From Carnobacteriaceae bacterium zg-84 (GTDB taxonomy: Bacteria; Bacillota; Bacilli; Lactobacillales; Aerococcaceae): DNA of 64,000 nucleotides. The notes beneath the pieces are model-generated. The model worked only from the letters and a program-made list of their open reading frames with translations. It had not been told where the DNA came from and made no database searches. The first letter of the stretch is position 1; each line of letters begins with the position of its first letter. The translations under genes were made by a program, and so were the position numbers. Positions 46,118 through 54,999 of the stretch are shown here, piece after piece. The stretch lies in NCBI GenBank assembly GCA_013874835.1, contig CP059430.1, forward strand, positions 310,001-374,000, read 5' to 3'.

Positions 46118-47050
46118 GTGATTACTAGAACATTATTGGAGACAAAAGCAGAAACAGTTGAATGGATTAACATAAAAAGTTTATCTATTGAAGATAAGCA
46201 AATTTTAAACGAGCAGGACGATTTATCGAATGAGTTTTTAGAGTATGCAACCGATATTGATGAAAGTGCTCGTGTGGAGGAAGACGATGAAAACCATGCT
46301 CGACTGTTAAGTTTTGACGTGCCATTTTTTGATTCTGATTCTAAAAGCTATACAACAAGACCACTTATTTTTATTATGAAAGACAATAAAGTGTATACGT
46401 TCATGAATGAAGATAAAGATTATTCACAAATCAATCATTTGTTAAAACGTTCGTTTGAGTTAGTGGAATACGACAGTTTATACCATATGATTTTTTCGGT
46501 TGTGTATAATTTTTCACTTCTATACCATGAAAAATTACGTATTTTACATAAAGAATGGGACAATATTGAAAAATCATTTAGAAAAAATGCAAGTAATAGT
46601 GAAATCTACCGCTTGCTAAATGTCGAAAAAGGACTTGTGTATTTATCAACCTCTTTAAAAGCAAATAAAATTGCTTTAAACACATTGCGTCGTCGATGGG
46701 GCTATGGTCCTGTTCAATTTTCAGATAGAGAATCTGAAAAATTAGAGGATGTTCTCGTTGAGATTATGCAGGCGATTGAAGTGTCTGAAATTAATATTAT
46801 TTTAGTAGAAAAAGAAAAACAATCTTATTCAACCATTATCGACAATAATATGAATACAACAATGAAAGCATTGACGATTTGGACGGTTTTACTAACCGTA
46901 CCAGAAATTGTTTTTGGGTTTTATGGTATGAATACAAAAACATTACCTCTAGCAGATTCATCACTTAGTTGGCTCATCACGATTTTAATTTCTATTGGGT
47001 TCTGTTTTGTTTTATGGCATGTGTTTAAAAAAATGAAAATGTTAAAATAA
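46118..47050 (+). CDS. CorA-family divalent metal transporter
   Basis: 310 residues from GTG 46118 (AGGAG at 46105-46109 is eight bases away); GTG 46109 overlaps that site and is rejected. Long cytosolic N-terminal part, then two C-terminal helices with the signature YGMNTKTLP between them (outer loop of the CorA pore). Carries Mg2+ or Co2+ in related proteins. Immediately after the HesB-like gene. Confidence 0.88.
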   Translation: MITRTLLETKAETVEWINIKSLSIEDKQILNEQDDLSNEFLEYATDIDESARVEEDDENHARLLSFDVPFFDSDSKSYTTRPLIFIMKDNKVYTFMNEDKDYSQINHLLKRSFELVEYDSLYHMIFSVVYNFSLLYHEKLRILHKEWDNIEKSFRKNASNSEIYRLLNVEKGLVYLSTSLKANKIALNTLRRRWGYGPVQFSDRESEKLEDVLVEIMQAIEVSEINIILVEKEKQSYSTIIDNNMNTTMKALTIWTVLLTVPEIVFGFYGMNTKTLPLADSSLSWLITILISIGFCFVLWHVFKKMKMLK

Positions 47051-47066
47051 ATAAGAGGTGATTGAA

Positions 47067-48299
47067 ATGTATCCTAATTTACTAGAGCGTTTTATTCGCT
47101 ATTGTCGTATAAACACACGTTCTGATGCGAAAAGTACGAGTGTCCCAACAACACAAGTGCAAGTTGATTTTTTAATGCTATTAAAAAAAGATTTAGAAGA
47201 TATGGGTTTAGACGATATTTTTTATAATGAAAAAAATGGTTTTTTAACAGCTACTTATAAAGGGAATGTTCCTCATGCTAAAACGATTGGGTTTATTGCC
47301 CATGTGGATACAGCGGATTTTAATTCAGAAAATGTACAACCACGTATTCATGAACATTATACAGGTTCAGATATTGTATTAGATGAAGAAGGTCAATATA
47401 TTTTATCTGTGGAAGAATTTCCAAACTTAAAAAATTATATTGGTGAAACATTGATTACGACAAGTGGGGATACACTTCTTGGTGCAGATGATAAAGCAGG
47501 TATCGTTGAAATTTTATCAGCAATCGAATTTTTACAAAAAAATCCACATATTCAACATGGGGATGTGCGCATTGCTTTTGGTCCTGATGAAGAAATTGGT
47601 AGAGGGGCCGACTTATTTGATGTGGAGCAATTCCATGCGGACTTTGCTTACACAATGGATAGTGGCACAGTTGGGCGTATGGAATATGAAACGTTTAATG
47701 CGGCACAAGCAACTATTCGCATTAAAGGAACTAGTGTACATCCTGGAACAGCAAAAGATAGAATGGTAAATGCTATGAAAGTAGCAATGGAGATTGATGG
47801 AAAATTACCACAAAAAGAAGTGCCTGAGAAAACAAGTGGCTATGAGGGATTTTATTTACTGCACAATATGACAGGGACGATTGACGAAGCAGAAATGGTG
47901 TATATCATTCGAGATCATGATAAAGAATTGTTTGAGCAACGTAAACAAAACATCATTGATATTGTGAAAGAAGTCAATGCGTCTTATGACCAAGAACGTG
48001 TGTTCATAGAAGTTTTTGATCAATATTACAACATGAAAGACATTATTGAAAAAGATATGTCGATTGTTGAGTTAGCAAAACAAGCAATGTTAGACTTAGG
48101 CATTGAACCGATTATTGAACCATTTAGAGGTGGAACAGACGGTTCAAAAATTTCTTATTTAGGATTACCAACACCAAATCTATTTGTTGGTGGTGAAAAT
48201 TTCCATGGACGTTATGAATTTATTACATTAGAAAGTATGGAAAAAGCGACGTCACTCATTGTAAAAATATTAAACTTAAACACGCAAATCACTGAGTAG
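47067..48299 (+). CDS. pepT: Peptidase T (tripeptidase)
   Basis: 410 residues from ATG 47067 (AGAGGTGA upstream). M20 zinc peptidase releasing N-terminal residues from tripeptides in the cytoplasm. Metal-site features: IGFIAHVDTADFN (His, Asp), LLGADDKAGIVEI, AFGPDEEIGRGADLFDVEQF (Glu pair), YTMDSGTVGRMEYE and a late FVGGENFHGRYEFI (His). A hairpin terminator overlaps its last codons. Confidence 0.95.
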   Translation: MYPNLLERFIRYCRINTRSDAKSTSVPTTQVQVDFLMLLKKDLEDMGLDDIFYNEKNGFLTATYKGNVPHAKTIGFIAHVDTADFNSENVQPRIHEHYTGSDIVLDEEGQYILSVEEFPNLKNYIGETLITTSGDTLLGADDKAGIVEILSAIEFLQKNPHIQHGDVRIAFGPDEEIGRGADLFDVEQFHADFAYTMDSGTVGRMEYETFNAAQATIRIKGTSVHPGTAKDRMVNAMKVAMEIDGKLPQKEVPEKTSGYEGFYLLHNMTGTIDEAEMVYIIRDHDKELFEQRKQNIIDIVKEVNASYDQERVFIEVFDQYYNMKDIIEKDMSIVELAKQAMLDLGIEPIIEPFRGGTDGSKISYLGLPTPNLFVGGENFHGRYEFITLESMEKATSLIVKILNLNTQITE

Positions 48300-48320
48300 C
48301 GATTTGCGTGTTATATTTTA
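48279..48320 (+). terminator. Terminator after pepT
   Basis: AACACGCAAATC/GATTTGCGTGTT stem across the stop codon, weak T tract after. Confidence 0.75.
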
Positions 48321-48343
48321 TAACATGTAAAGAGATGTTCTTT

Positions 48344-48371
48344 TTGAGTTATCCGATAAATCAAGTATAAT
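48344..48371 (+). promoter_or_regulatory. Promoter of the orphan ABC ATPase
   Basis: TTGAGT (48344-48349), 16-bp spacer, TATAAT (48366-48371), 51 bp before the gene. Confidence 0.65.
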
Positions 48372-48422
48372 AGAAACAGTGATACTAGATTTCTAGTAAA
48401 AACTTACCGGAGGATGTTAAAA

Positions 48423-49172
48423 ATGATGACAAAAAGAAGTGATTTAGTAAAAGTTTCTGTTCAAAATTTAAAAAAGAATTATGGGAAATTAGAAGTATTA
48501 AAAGATGTAAATATGACGGTTACTGAAGGGGAAGTTGTATGTATCATTGGTCCATCTGGTTCTGGAAAAAGTACATTTTTACGTTGTTTAAATAAATTAG
48601 AAGATATTACAGATGGACATGTTATTGTGAATAATCAAGATTTAGTTGACCCTAAAGTAAATATCAATAAAGTTCGTGAAAATATTGGTATGGTGTTCCA
48701 ACATTTTAATTTATTTCCACATTTAACTGTTATGGAAAATATTACTATGGCACCAGTTGAGTTGAAAAAAGAGGATAAAGAAACGGCAGAAAAAGAAGCT
48801 ATTAAATTACTAGATATGGTTGGACTAGCAGACAAAGCAAATGTATATCCAAAATCATTATCGGGCGGACAAAAACAACGTGTTGCCATTGCTCGAGCTT
48901 TAGCGATGAAACCAGAAATTTTATTGTTTGATGAACCGACATCGGCACTTGATCCAGAAATGGTTGGAGATGTTCTAGAAGCGATGAAACAATTAGCCAA
49001 AGATGGTATGACGATGATTATTGTGACACATGAAATGGGATTTGCACGTGAAGTGTCGGATAGAGTAATATTTATGGATGGTGGCTATATTGTTGAAGAG
49101 GGAACGCCAGAAGAAGTATTTGGTAATCCTCAACATAATCGTACAAAAGATTTTTTAAATAAAGTATTGTAA
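48423..49172 (+). CDS. Amino-acid ABC transporter ATP-binding protein (GlnQ type)
   Basis: About 249 residues from ATG 48423 (GGAGG at 48409-48413); ATG 48414 abuts that site. Walker [10 protein letters not shown]-loop [17 protein letters not shown], signature [19 protein letters not shown], Walker [16 protein letters not shown], and the H-loop [20 protein letters not shown], the exact pattern of polar amino-acid importer ATPases. No permease or binding protein adjoins. The window has a binding protein and permease without ATPase at 30718-32316, so pairing in trans is possible. Confidence 0.92.
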   Translation: MMTKRSDLVKVSVQNLKKNYGKLEVLKDVNMTVTEGEVVCIIGPSGSGKSTFLRCLNKLEDITDGHVIVNNQDLVDPKVNINKVRENIGMVFQHFNLFPHLTVMENITMAPVELKKEDKETAEKEAIKLLDMVGLADKANVYPKSLSGGQKQRVAIARALAMKPEILLFDEPTSALDPEMVGDVLEAMKQLAKDGMTMIIVTHEMGFAREVSDRVIFMDGGYIVEEGTPEEVFGNPQHNRTKDFLNKVL

Positions 49173-49183
49173 AGAGTGAAAAA

Positions 49184-49262
49184 TCTCTATAATAAATTGT
49201 GTTGGTAGATTTTTCTACCAACACAATTTTTATATAAACGTAAAAGAGAAAAGGCGTATAAA
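49184..49262 (+). mobile_element. Solo ISL3 left end
   Basis: CTCTATAATAAATTGTGTTGG with the palindrome TTGTGTTGGTAG/CTACCAACACAA, then ATTTTTATATAAA, follows the left end of the intact element (29216-29275) closely and then diverges. No transposase remains. The hairpin plus T run can serve as a terminator for the ATPase gene that ends at 49172. Confidence 0.8.
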
Positions 49263-49282
49263 GCCAATGTTTTAAATAATAA

Positions 49283-49322
49283 AAATTTGTCACTAATATT
49301 GGAAAATGTTAGTGACAAATTT
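49283..49322. terminator. Bidirectional terminator
   Basis: AATTTGTCACTAA/TTAGTGACAAATT stem, 12-base loop, between convergent genes. Confidence 0.8.
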
Positions 49323-49331
49323 GTTTATATA

Positions 49332-49826
49332 TCATTTTGTATGAGAGGTATATACTTTTTTTGAAGGAAGTAGCCAGTCAATCACAACAGCGACGGTTGC
49401 CCCCATTGTGACGTCTAATAATCGAAACATCGCATAACCAATACTTTCTGTATAAGGTGTGTTAAAACAAATGATTAAGAATGTAGACATGGCTGTAATA
49501 ATACCTTCGGGGTGTTTTGCTAGATTACAAATAACAATGACTAAAATAGCTCCTGAAAAAGCAACAAAAGCATCAACGAATACAGAACGTATAAATATTT
49601 GTTGGATAACAATAGAAAGCATCGAAACGATAACGCCCACAAAAGTACCAAATAGACGATGTTTGCTAAAATGTAGGCTAGATGTTGGGTCTGTACGTAA
49701 ACAATATACTGCTGCAAGACAAGCAAGAACAGGGTTATCTCTTTTGACAAGCCAACAAATAATGACACAAAGTGCTACTGAAATAGCCGTTTTAAGTGTT
49801 CTTAATCCGATTTTAAAATGATGCAT
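49332..49826 (-). CDS. Aromatic acid exporter/FUSC-like membrane protein
   Basis: 164 residues from the ATG at 49826, with GGGAG on the reverse strand upstream; the frame extends to 49895 without a ribosome site. Starts MHHFKIGLRTLKTAISVALC and has about four hydrophobic helices (16-32, 61-76, 85-105, 113-128) with the conserved LRTDPTSSLHFSKHRLFGTF. This is the N-terminal membrane domain of the ArAE_1/DUF939 type, without the cytosolic C-terminal domain. Transport role is assumed from the family. Confidence 0.8.
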   Translation of the reverse strand: MHHFKIGLRTLKTAISVALCVIICWLVKRDNPVLACLAAVYCLRTDPTSSLHFSKHRLFGTFVGVIVSMLSIVIQQIFIRSVFVDAFVAFSGAILVIVICNLAKHPEGIITAMSTFLIICFNTPYTESIGYAMFRLLDVTMGATVAVVIDWLLPSKKVYTSHTK

Positions 49827-49944
49827 AGTCTGAAAAACTCCCTTATAATCAAACAAATTTATGTTTACTATATATGATTTAAATGTATAAATCAACCAGA
49901 TGAAAAGAATATGAGAAAAACTTGTTCTTTTTTAACAAAAAGTA

Positions 49945-49973
49945 TTGACAGAATTGTCAGAATATTCTATAAT
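49945..49973 (+). promoter_or_regulatory. Consensus promoter of the liv operon
   Basis: TTGACA (49945-49950), exactly 17-bp spacer, TATAAT (49968-49973): both boxes match the consensus. 40 bp before the binding-protein gene. Confidence 0.88.
49952..49966. promoter_or_regulatory. CodY-box-like site inside the liv promoter
   Basis: AATTGTCAGAATATT differs at two of 15 positions from the CodY consensus AATTTTCWGAAAATT and sits in the -35/-10 spacer. CodY represses amino-acid uptake genes when branched-chain amino acids are abundant in Firmicutes, which suits this operon. Confidence 0.6.
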
Positions 49974-50012
49974 CTCTACCTATAATAACTATTTTTATTA
50001 AAGGAGAAATTT

Positions 50013-51179
50013 ATGAATAAGAAATTATTAAGCATGTTAACTGTTGCAACATTAGCATTAGGTGCGTGTTCGACAGCTTCAAATAAAGCAACAACAAATA
50101 CAGCAAATACAGAAACAGTTAAATTAGGTGCCAACTTTGAATTATCTGGAGCAGTAGCAGCTTATGGGACACCAATGTTAGATGCAATGAACTTAGCTGT
50201 TGAAGAAACAAATGCAAGTGGTGGTGTTTTAGGTAAAAAAATTGAAGTCGTTAAATTAGACAATAAATCAGATTCAACAGAATCTGCAAGTGTCGCAACA
50301 AAATTAGCGACGGAAGAACAAGTTGTAGGAATTGTAGGACCTGCAACAACTGGAGATGCGAATGCACAAACGCCAGTTATTACAAAAGCAAAAACACCAG
50401 TTGTATTACCGGCAGCAACAGGAGATAATGTAACAGTAGATCACTCAGGAAAAGTATTAGATTACGTTTATCGTGTTGCTTATAGTGATTCATTCCAAGG
50501 AAAAGCATTGGCACAATTTGCAAATGACACATTAAACTCTAAAAAAGTTGTCTTATTAAAAGACTCATCTTCTGACTATGCAAAAGGTTTGTCAGAATCA
50601 TTCCAATCTGCATACACAGGAGAAGTAGTTGCAACAGAAAGTTTTGCCTCAAAAGAAACAGACTTTAACGCTGTTTTAACAAAAATAAAAGATACAGGAT
50701 TAGATACTTTAGTTATTGCTGGATATTATGAAGAAGCTGGTTTAATTATTAAACAAGCTCGTGAAATGGGTATTACAGCGACAATCTTAGGTGGAGATGG
50801 ATTTGCAAGTAGTAAATTAACAGAATTAGCAGGAAAAGAAAATGTTAATAAAGTATACTATACAAACCATTTCACAACATTATCAACAGACGAAAAAGTT
50901 CAAAAATTCTTAAAAGCATATAAAGAAAAATATGGTAAAGAAGCAGATGCGTTTGCAGCGTTAGCGTATGATGCAGCAGGTGTTTTATTAAAAGCTATTG
51001 AAAAAGCAGGCTCAACAGATCGTGCCAAAGTAACAGAAGCATTAGGTCAAACAAAAGACTATGAAGGTGTTACTGGTAAATTTAGTATTGATGATAAACA
51101 TAATACAGTAAAATCAACGTATGTCATTGAATTAGAAAACGGTCAAGAGAAAGGTTATACAGTTGTAGAACCTAAATAA
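50013..51179 (+). CDS. livJ: Branched-chain amino-acid ABC transporter, substrate-binding lipoprotein
   Basis: 388 residues. Lipobox LGACS with the lipid Cys at about 19. Family features of the LivJ/LivK periplasmic-binding fold: VKLGANFELSGAVAAYGTPM, DAMNLAVEETNASGGVLGKK, VGIVGPATTGDANAQTPVIT, DTLVIAGYYEEAGLIIKQAR. Binds leucine/isoleucine/valine-like ligands outside the cell. AAGGAG ribosome site, strong promoter with CodY-like box. First gene of the operon. Confidence 0.93.
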   Translation: MNKKLLSMLTVATLALGACSTASNKATTNTANTETVKLGANFELSGAVAAYGTPMLDAMNLAVEETNASGGVLGKKIEVVKLDNKSDSTESASVATKLATEEQVVGIVGPATTGDANAQTPVITKAKTPVVLPAATGDNVTVDHSGKVLDYVYRVAYSDSFQGKALAQFANDTLNSKKVVLLKDSSSDYAKGLSESFQSAYTGEVVATESFASKETDFNAVLTKIKDTGLDTLVIAGYYEEAGLIIKQAREMGITATILGGDGFASSKLTELAGKENVNKVYYTNHFTTLSTDEKVQKFLKAYKEKYGKEADAFAALAYDAAGVLLKAIEKAGSTDRAKVTEALGQTKDYEGVTGKFSIDDKHNTVKSTYVIELENGQEKGYTVVEPK

Positions 51180-51190
51180 TGTAAAGGTGT

Positions 51191-51220
51191 ATAGGATAGT
51201 ATCGCTAGGTACTATCCTAT
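51191..51220 (+). other. Stem-loop between livJ and the GNAT gene
   Basis: Perfect 11-bp inverted repeat ATAGGATAGTA/TACTATCCTAT without a T run. Likely limits transcription or protects the upstream message, giving excess binding protein. Confidence 0.7.
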
Positions 51221-51243
51221 GCTTGATTATTGGAGGAGATAGT

Positions 51244-51672
51244 ATGTTTTATTGGACACAAGATATAAATAGCCTGATATACCAACATGGCTTAACGATT
51301 CGACAAGATGTGTTTATTAAAGAACAACAAGTACCCGAAGAATTAGAGATTGATGAATATGAATCACTTTGTCACTACGTTGTTTTGTATAAAGATGATC
51401 AACCAGTTGCAACGGCACGTTTACTTCCAAAAACGGATGTATTGGCAAAAGTTCAACGTGTTGCGGTTGTTAAAACGGCAAGAGGTGCACATCTAGGAGA
51501 AAAGCTAATGCTTGAAGTAGAACGCTATGCAAAAATATTAGGTTTTCGTACATTAACACTTGGTGCACAAGTACATGCCATTCCATTTTATGAAAAATTA
51601 GGTTATGTCATTGATAGTGATGAATATGATGATGCAGGTATTATGCATAAAGATATGAAGAAAATACTATAA
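51244..51672 (+). CDS. GNAT-family N-acetyltransferase inside the liv operon
   Basis: 142 residues from ATG 51244 (GGAGGAG at 51232-51238). The longer frame to 51187 runs through the stem-loop. YjcF/ElaA-like GNAT: LTIRQDVFIKEQQVPEELEI, VATARLLPKTDVLAKVQRVA, then the CoA loop VVKTARGAHLGEKLMLEVER and HAIPFYEKLGYVIDSDEYDD. It lies between livJ and livH, 12 bp before the permease. Substrate unknown. Confidence 0.88.
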   Translation: MFYWTQDINSLIYQHGLTIRQDVFIKEQQVPEELEIDEYESLCHYVVLYKDDQPVATARLLPKTDVLAKVQRVAVVKTARGAHLGEKLMLEVERYAKILGFRTLTLGAQVHAIPFYEKLGYVIDSDEYDDAGIMHKDMKKIL

Positions 51673-51684
51673 GAGGAGGATTTT

Positions 51685-52551
51685 ATGGAACAATTAGTAA
51701 ATGCTATTTCGTTAGGTAGTATTTATGCGCTCGTTGCATTAGGATATACCATGGTATATGGTATCATTCGTTTAATCAATTTTGCACATGGCGATATTTT
51801 AATGTTAGGAGCGTATATTGGTTTTGCATTAATTTCTATTTTGAAACTTGATTTTTTCAGTGCTCTAATTTTATCCATGTTAGCATGTGCAATTATTGGT
51901 GCTGTTATTGAAAGGATTGCGTATAAACCATTACGTAAATCAGCTAAAATTGCAGCATTAATTACAGCCATAGGAGTATCTTACTTTATTGAGAATATCA
52001 TGATTGTACAAGTTGGAGCAGAAACAAAAGTGTTTCCAGATGTATTAGGAAAACAATCATTTCAATTATTTGGTGTAGATATTACATTGAAACAAGTACT
52101 TATTTTTCTAATTACGATTTCCTTAATGGTTGTATTGACATTGGTTATTCAACGTACAAAAATGGGGAAGGCGATGCGTGCAGTTAGTACAGACGAAGAA
52201 GCAGCACAGTTGATGGGAATAAATGTAGATAATGTGATTACATTTACATTCTTATTAGGGTCAGCATTAGCTGGAGCAGCAGGTGTGTTGGTAGGTGTCT
52301 ACTATGGAGCAATGACACCTTTAATGGGTGTTACGCCAGGATTAAAAGCATTTATTGCTGCTGTTTTAGGTGGTATTGGTAGTGTGCCAGGAGCGATGTT
52401 AGGTGGCTATTTAATTGGTCTTTTGGAAACTATTGTGAATGCTTTAGGCTTCTCATTATATAAAGATGCTTTTGTATATGCTATTTTAGTTGTGATTTTA
52501 ATTGTTAGACCGGCAGGTTTACTTGGTAAAAATGTAAAAGAGAAAGTGTAG
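51685..52551 (+). CDS. livH: Branched-chain amino-acid ABC transporter permease LivH
   Basis: 288 residues, about eight helices. Family motifs: NAISLGSIYALVALGYTMVY, GIIRLINFAHGDILMLGAYI, RIAYKPLRKSAKIAALITAI and the EAA-like loop RAVSTDEEAAQLMGINVDNV, then GLKAFIAAVLGGIGSVPGAM. AGAGGAGG precedes the ATG. livM follows 4 bp later. Confidence 0.95.
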   Translation: MEQLVNAISLGSIYALVALGYTMVYGIIRLINFAHGDILMLGAYIGFALISILKLDFFSALILSMLACAIIGAVIERIAYKPLRKSAKIAALITAIGVSYFIENIMIVQVGAETKVFPDVLGKQSFQLFGVDITLKQVLIFLITISLMVVLTLVIQRTKMGKAMRAVSTDEEAAQLMGINVDNVITFTFLLGSALAGAAGVLVGVYYGAMTPLMGVTPGLKAFIAAVLGGIGSVPGAMLGGYLIGLLETIVNALGFSLYKDAFVYAILVVILIVRPAGLLGKNVKEKV

Positions 52552-52555
52552 GTGA

Positions 52556-53518
52556 ATGCGCATGAAGAAACATTTAAAATTACATATTATTTGGATTGCT
52601 TTGATTGTGCTAGTTGCCCTTTTAATTGATTTTCTCATTGCACAAGGTATTATTACACAAGTATATGAACGAACATTGGTAACGATTTTTATCAATATTA
52701 TTTTAGCTGTAGGATTAAATTTAGTGATTGGTATCGCAGGACAGTTTTCTTTAGGGCATGCAGGATTTATGGCGATTGGTGCTTATGCAGGTGCTATTTT
52801 AATGATGCAAGTAGACGGTATTTTAGGATTGCTTTTAGGTATGCTCGTTGGGGCTATACTTGCAGGTGGTGTTGCTGTGATAATCGGTATTCCAACACTT
52901 CGTTTAACAGGAGATTATTTAGCTATTGCTACACTTGGTGCATCAGAAATTATACGTATTATTATTTTAACATCAGATAATATTACGAATGGTGCTATTG
53001 GTATCAGCGGTATTCCAGATACAGCAACATGGTCTATTGTTTATGTGTTTGTCATTATAACAACTGTTCTTGTTTTAAATTATATTCGTAGTAGTGCAGG
53101 GCGTGCGACATTGGCTATTCGTGAAAATGAAATTGCTGCTGAAGCTATGGGCGTTCACTCACTTAAATATAAAGTTACAGCTTTTGTTATAGGTGCTATG
53201 ACAGCAAGTGTTGCTGGTACTTTATATGCAAGTTATTTAGGTGTTGTTGCACCAAAAGATTTTACATTCCAAAAATCAATTGATGTGTTAATTATTGTTG
53301 TATTTGGTGGTATCGGTAGTGTTACAGGGTCTATTATTGCGGCTATTTCATTAGGTATATTAAATACGCTATTACAACCAGTAGGAGAATGGCGTACGAT
53401 TATTTATGCGATTGCCCTTATTTTAGTGATGATTTTTAGACCGAGTGGTCTACTAGGACGTAGAGAATTGATGATTTCTCCGTTTTTAAATCGTCAGAAA
53501 GGAGCTAGTCAAAAATGA
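52556..53518 (+). CDS. livM: Branched-chain amino-acid ABC transporter permease LivM
   Basis: 320 residues (ATG 52556, or ATG 52562 two codons later). Helices from residue 10 on; LGLNLVIGIAGQFSLGHAGF-type signature (VGLNLVIGIAGQFSLGHAGF), LRLTGDYLAIATLGASEIIR, and LAIRENEIAAEAMGVHSLKY then VVFGGIGSVTGSIIAA. Overlaps livG by 4 bp (ATGA). Confidence 0.95.
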   Translation: MRMKKHLKLHIIWIALIVLVALLIDFLIAQGIITQVYERTLVTIFINIILAVGLNLVIGIAGQFSLGHAGFMAIGAYAGAILMMQVDGILGLLLGMLVGAILAGGVAVIIGIPTLRLTGDYLAIATLGASEIIRIIILTSDNITNGAIGISGIPDTATWSIVYVFVIITTVLVLNYIRSSAGRATLAIRENEIAAEAMGVHSLKYKVTAFVIGAMTASVAGTLYASYLGVVAPKDFTFQKSIDVLIIVVFGGIGSVTGSIIAAISLGILNTLLQPVGEWRTIIYAIALILVMIFRPSGLLGRRELMISPFLNRQKGASQK

Positions 53519-54288
53519 GTTTGTTAGAAGTAAAACAATTAACAAAAAATTTTGGTGGTTTATCTGCTGTATCATTAGTTGATATGACATTTGAGCAAAA
53601 TGAATTGATTGGCTTAATCGGTCCAAATGGAGCAGGTAAAACAACTTTATTCAATTTATTAACGGGTGTATATGTACCAACAGAAGGAACAATCACGTTA
53701 AAAACAGATAAAGGTGTTGTACTATTAAATGGTAAAAAACCTTATGAAATCAGTGATTTGGGATTGACAAGAACATTCCAAAACATTCGCTTGTTTAGTG
53801 ATTTGACTGTATTAGAAAATGTTGAAATAGCCATGCATAGTAAAAAAGGTGTAGGGTTATTTGATAGCTTTTTTAGAACACCTAAATTTTATAAAAATGA
53901 AACCGATATGCAAGAAAAAGCACTGTCTTTATTGAGTATTTTTCATTTAGATGAAAAAAGCAACGTCGTTGCTAAAAATTTATCTTATGGGGAGCAACGT
54001 CGATTAGAGATTGTACGTGCTTTAGCAACAAACCCGAGAATTTTGTTTTTAGATGAACCTGCTGCGGGAATGAATCCTCAAGAAACGGCAGAGTTGACAG
54101 AGTTGATTTATCAAATTCAAAGAGATTTTAATATTACGGTTGTTTTAATTGAACACGATATGTCTTTAGTAATGTCGATTTGTCAGCGTATTTATGTTTT
54201 AGAATATGGGCGTTTAATTGCGCATGGAACGCCAGAGGAAATCAAACAAAATCCTGATGTTATTCGTGCGTATTTAGGAGGTGAATAG
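53515..54288 (+). CDS. livG: Branched-chain amino-acid ABC transporter ATPase LivG
   Basis: 257 residues. Walker A GPNGAGKT, LTRTFQNIRLFSDLTVLENV (Q-loop), signature LSYGEQRRLEIVRALATNPR, Walker B ILFLDEPAAGMNPQETAELT, and H-loop LIEHDMSLVMSICQRIYVLE. The LSYGEQRR signature and the AAGMNP end are specific to LivG. GAAAGGAG ribosome site within livM. Confidence 0.95.
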   Translation: MSLLEVKQLTKNFGGLSAVSLVDMTFEQNELIGLIGPNGAGKTTLFNLLTGVYVPTEGTITLKTDKGVVLLNGKKPYEISDLGLTRTFQNIRLFSDLTVLENVEIAMHSKKGVGLFDSFFRTPKFYKNETDMQEKALSLLSIFHLDEKSNVVAKNLSYGEQRRLEIVRALATNPRILFLDEPAAGMNPQETAELTELIYQIQRDFNITVVLIEHDMSLVMSICQRIYVLEYGRLIAHGTPEEIKQNPDVIRAYLGGE

Positions 54289-54289
54289 T

Positions 54290-54994
54290 ATGTTAAAAGT
54301 AGAAAATTTAAGCGTCCATTACGGAATGATTCAAGCGATAAATAATGTGTCTTTTGAAGTGAATGAAGGCGAGATTGTCAGTTTAATCGGAGCAAATGGT
54401 GCAGGAAAATCGACCACTTTACGTACTATTTCAGGGTTAGAACGTGCTTCTAGTGGACAAATTACATATTTAAGTGAACCAATTCATACGATTTCTGCTA
54501 AAAAAATTGTTGAAAAGGGTATTGCTCATGTGCCAGAGGGACGTCATGTCTTTAAAGGAATGAGTGTTCAAGAGAATTTGGATTTAGGTGCCTTTTTAAG
54601 AAAAGATAAAGACGGTATTCAAAAAGATTTAAAAATGGTTTTTGAGCGTTTTCCAATTTTAGAGCAACGTAAAAATCAAGATGCATCAACTTTATCAGGT
54701 GGTGAACAACAAATGCTAGCCATGGGACGTGCGTTAATGACTCGTCCAAAATTGTTGTTATTAGATGAACCGTCAATGGGACTTGCTCCTATTTTCATTC
54801 GTGAAATTTTCAATATTATTCAAGATATTCAGCGCTTAGGTACAACTGTCTTATTGATTGAACAAAATGCAAATGTCGCTTTGTCCATTTCTGATAGAGG
54901 CTATGTACTTGAAAGTGGAAAAGTGGTATTATCAGGTACAGGGCAAGAATTATTGGCAAGTGAAGAAGTACAAAAAGCGTATTTAGGAGGTTAA
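54290..54994 (+). CDS. livF: Branched-chain amino-acid ABC transporter ATPase LivF
   Basis: 234 residues from ATG 54290 (GGAGGTG at 54278-54284). Walker A GANGAGKS, KGIAHVPEGRHVFKGMSVQE, signature LSGGEQQMLAMGRALMTRPK, Walker B LLLLDEPSMGLAPIFIREIF, and LLIEQNANVALSISDRGYVL. Ends 5 bp before the CBS gene. Confidence 0.95.
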   Translation: MLKVENLSVHYGMIQAINNVSFEVNEGEIVSLIGANGAGKSTTLRTISGLERASSGQITYLSEPIHTISAKKIVEKGIAHVPEGRHVFKGMSVQENLDLGAFLRKDKDGIQKDLKMVFERFPILEQRKNQDASTLSGGEQQMLAMGRALMTRPKLLLLDEPSMGLAPIFIREIFNIIQDIQRLGTTVLLIEQNANVALSISDRGYVLESGKVVLSGTGQELLASEEVQKAYLGG

Positions 54995-54999
54995 TAAAA

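Noticed and set aside
49184-49322. Repeated short palindromes as a CRISPR array
   Set aside because: There is one ISL3-end hairpin and one unrelated terminator, with no regular repeat-spacer order.
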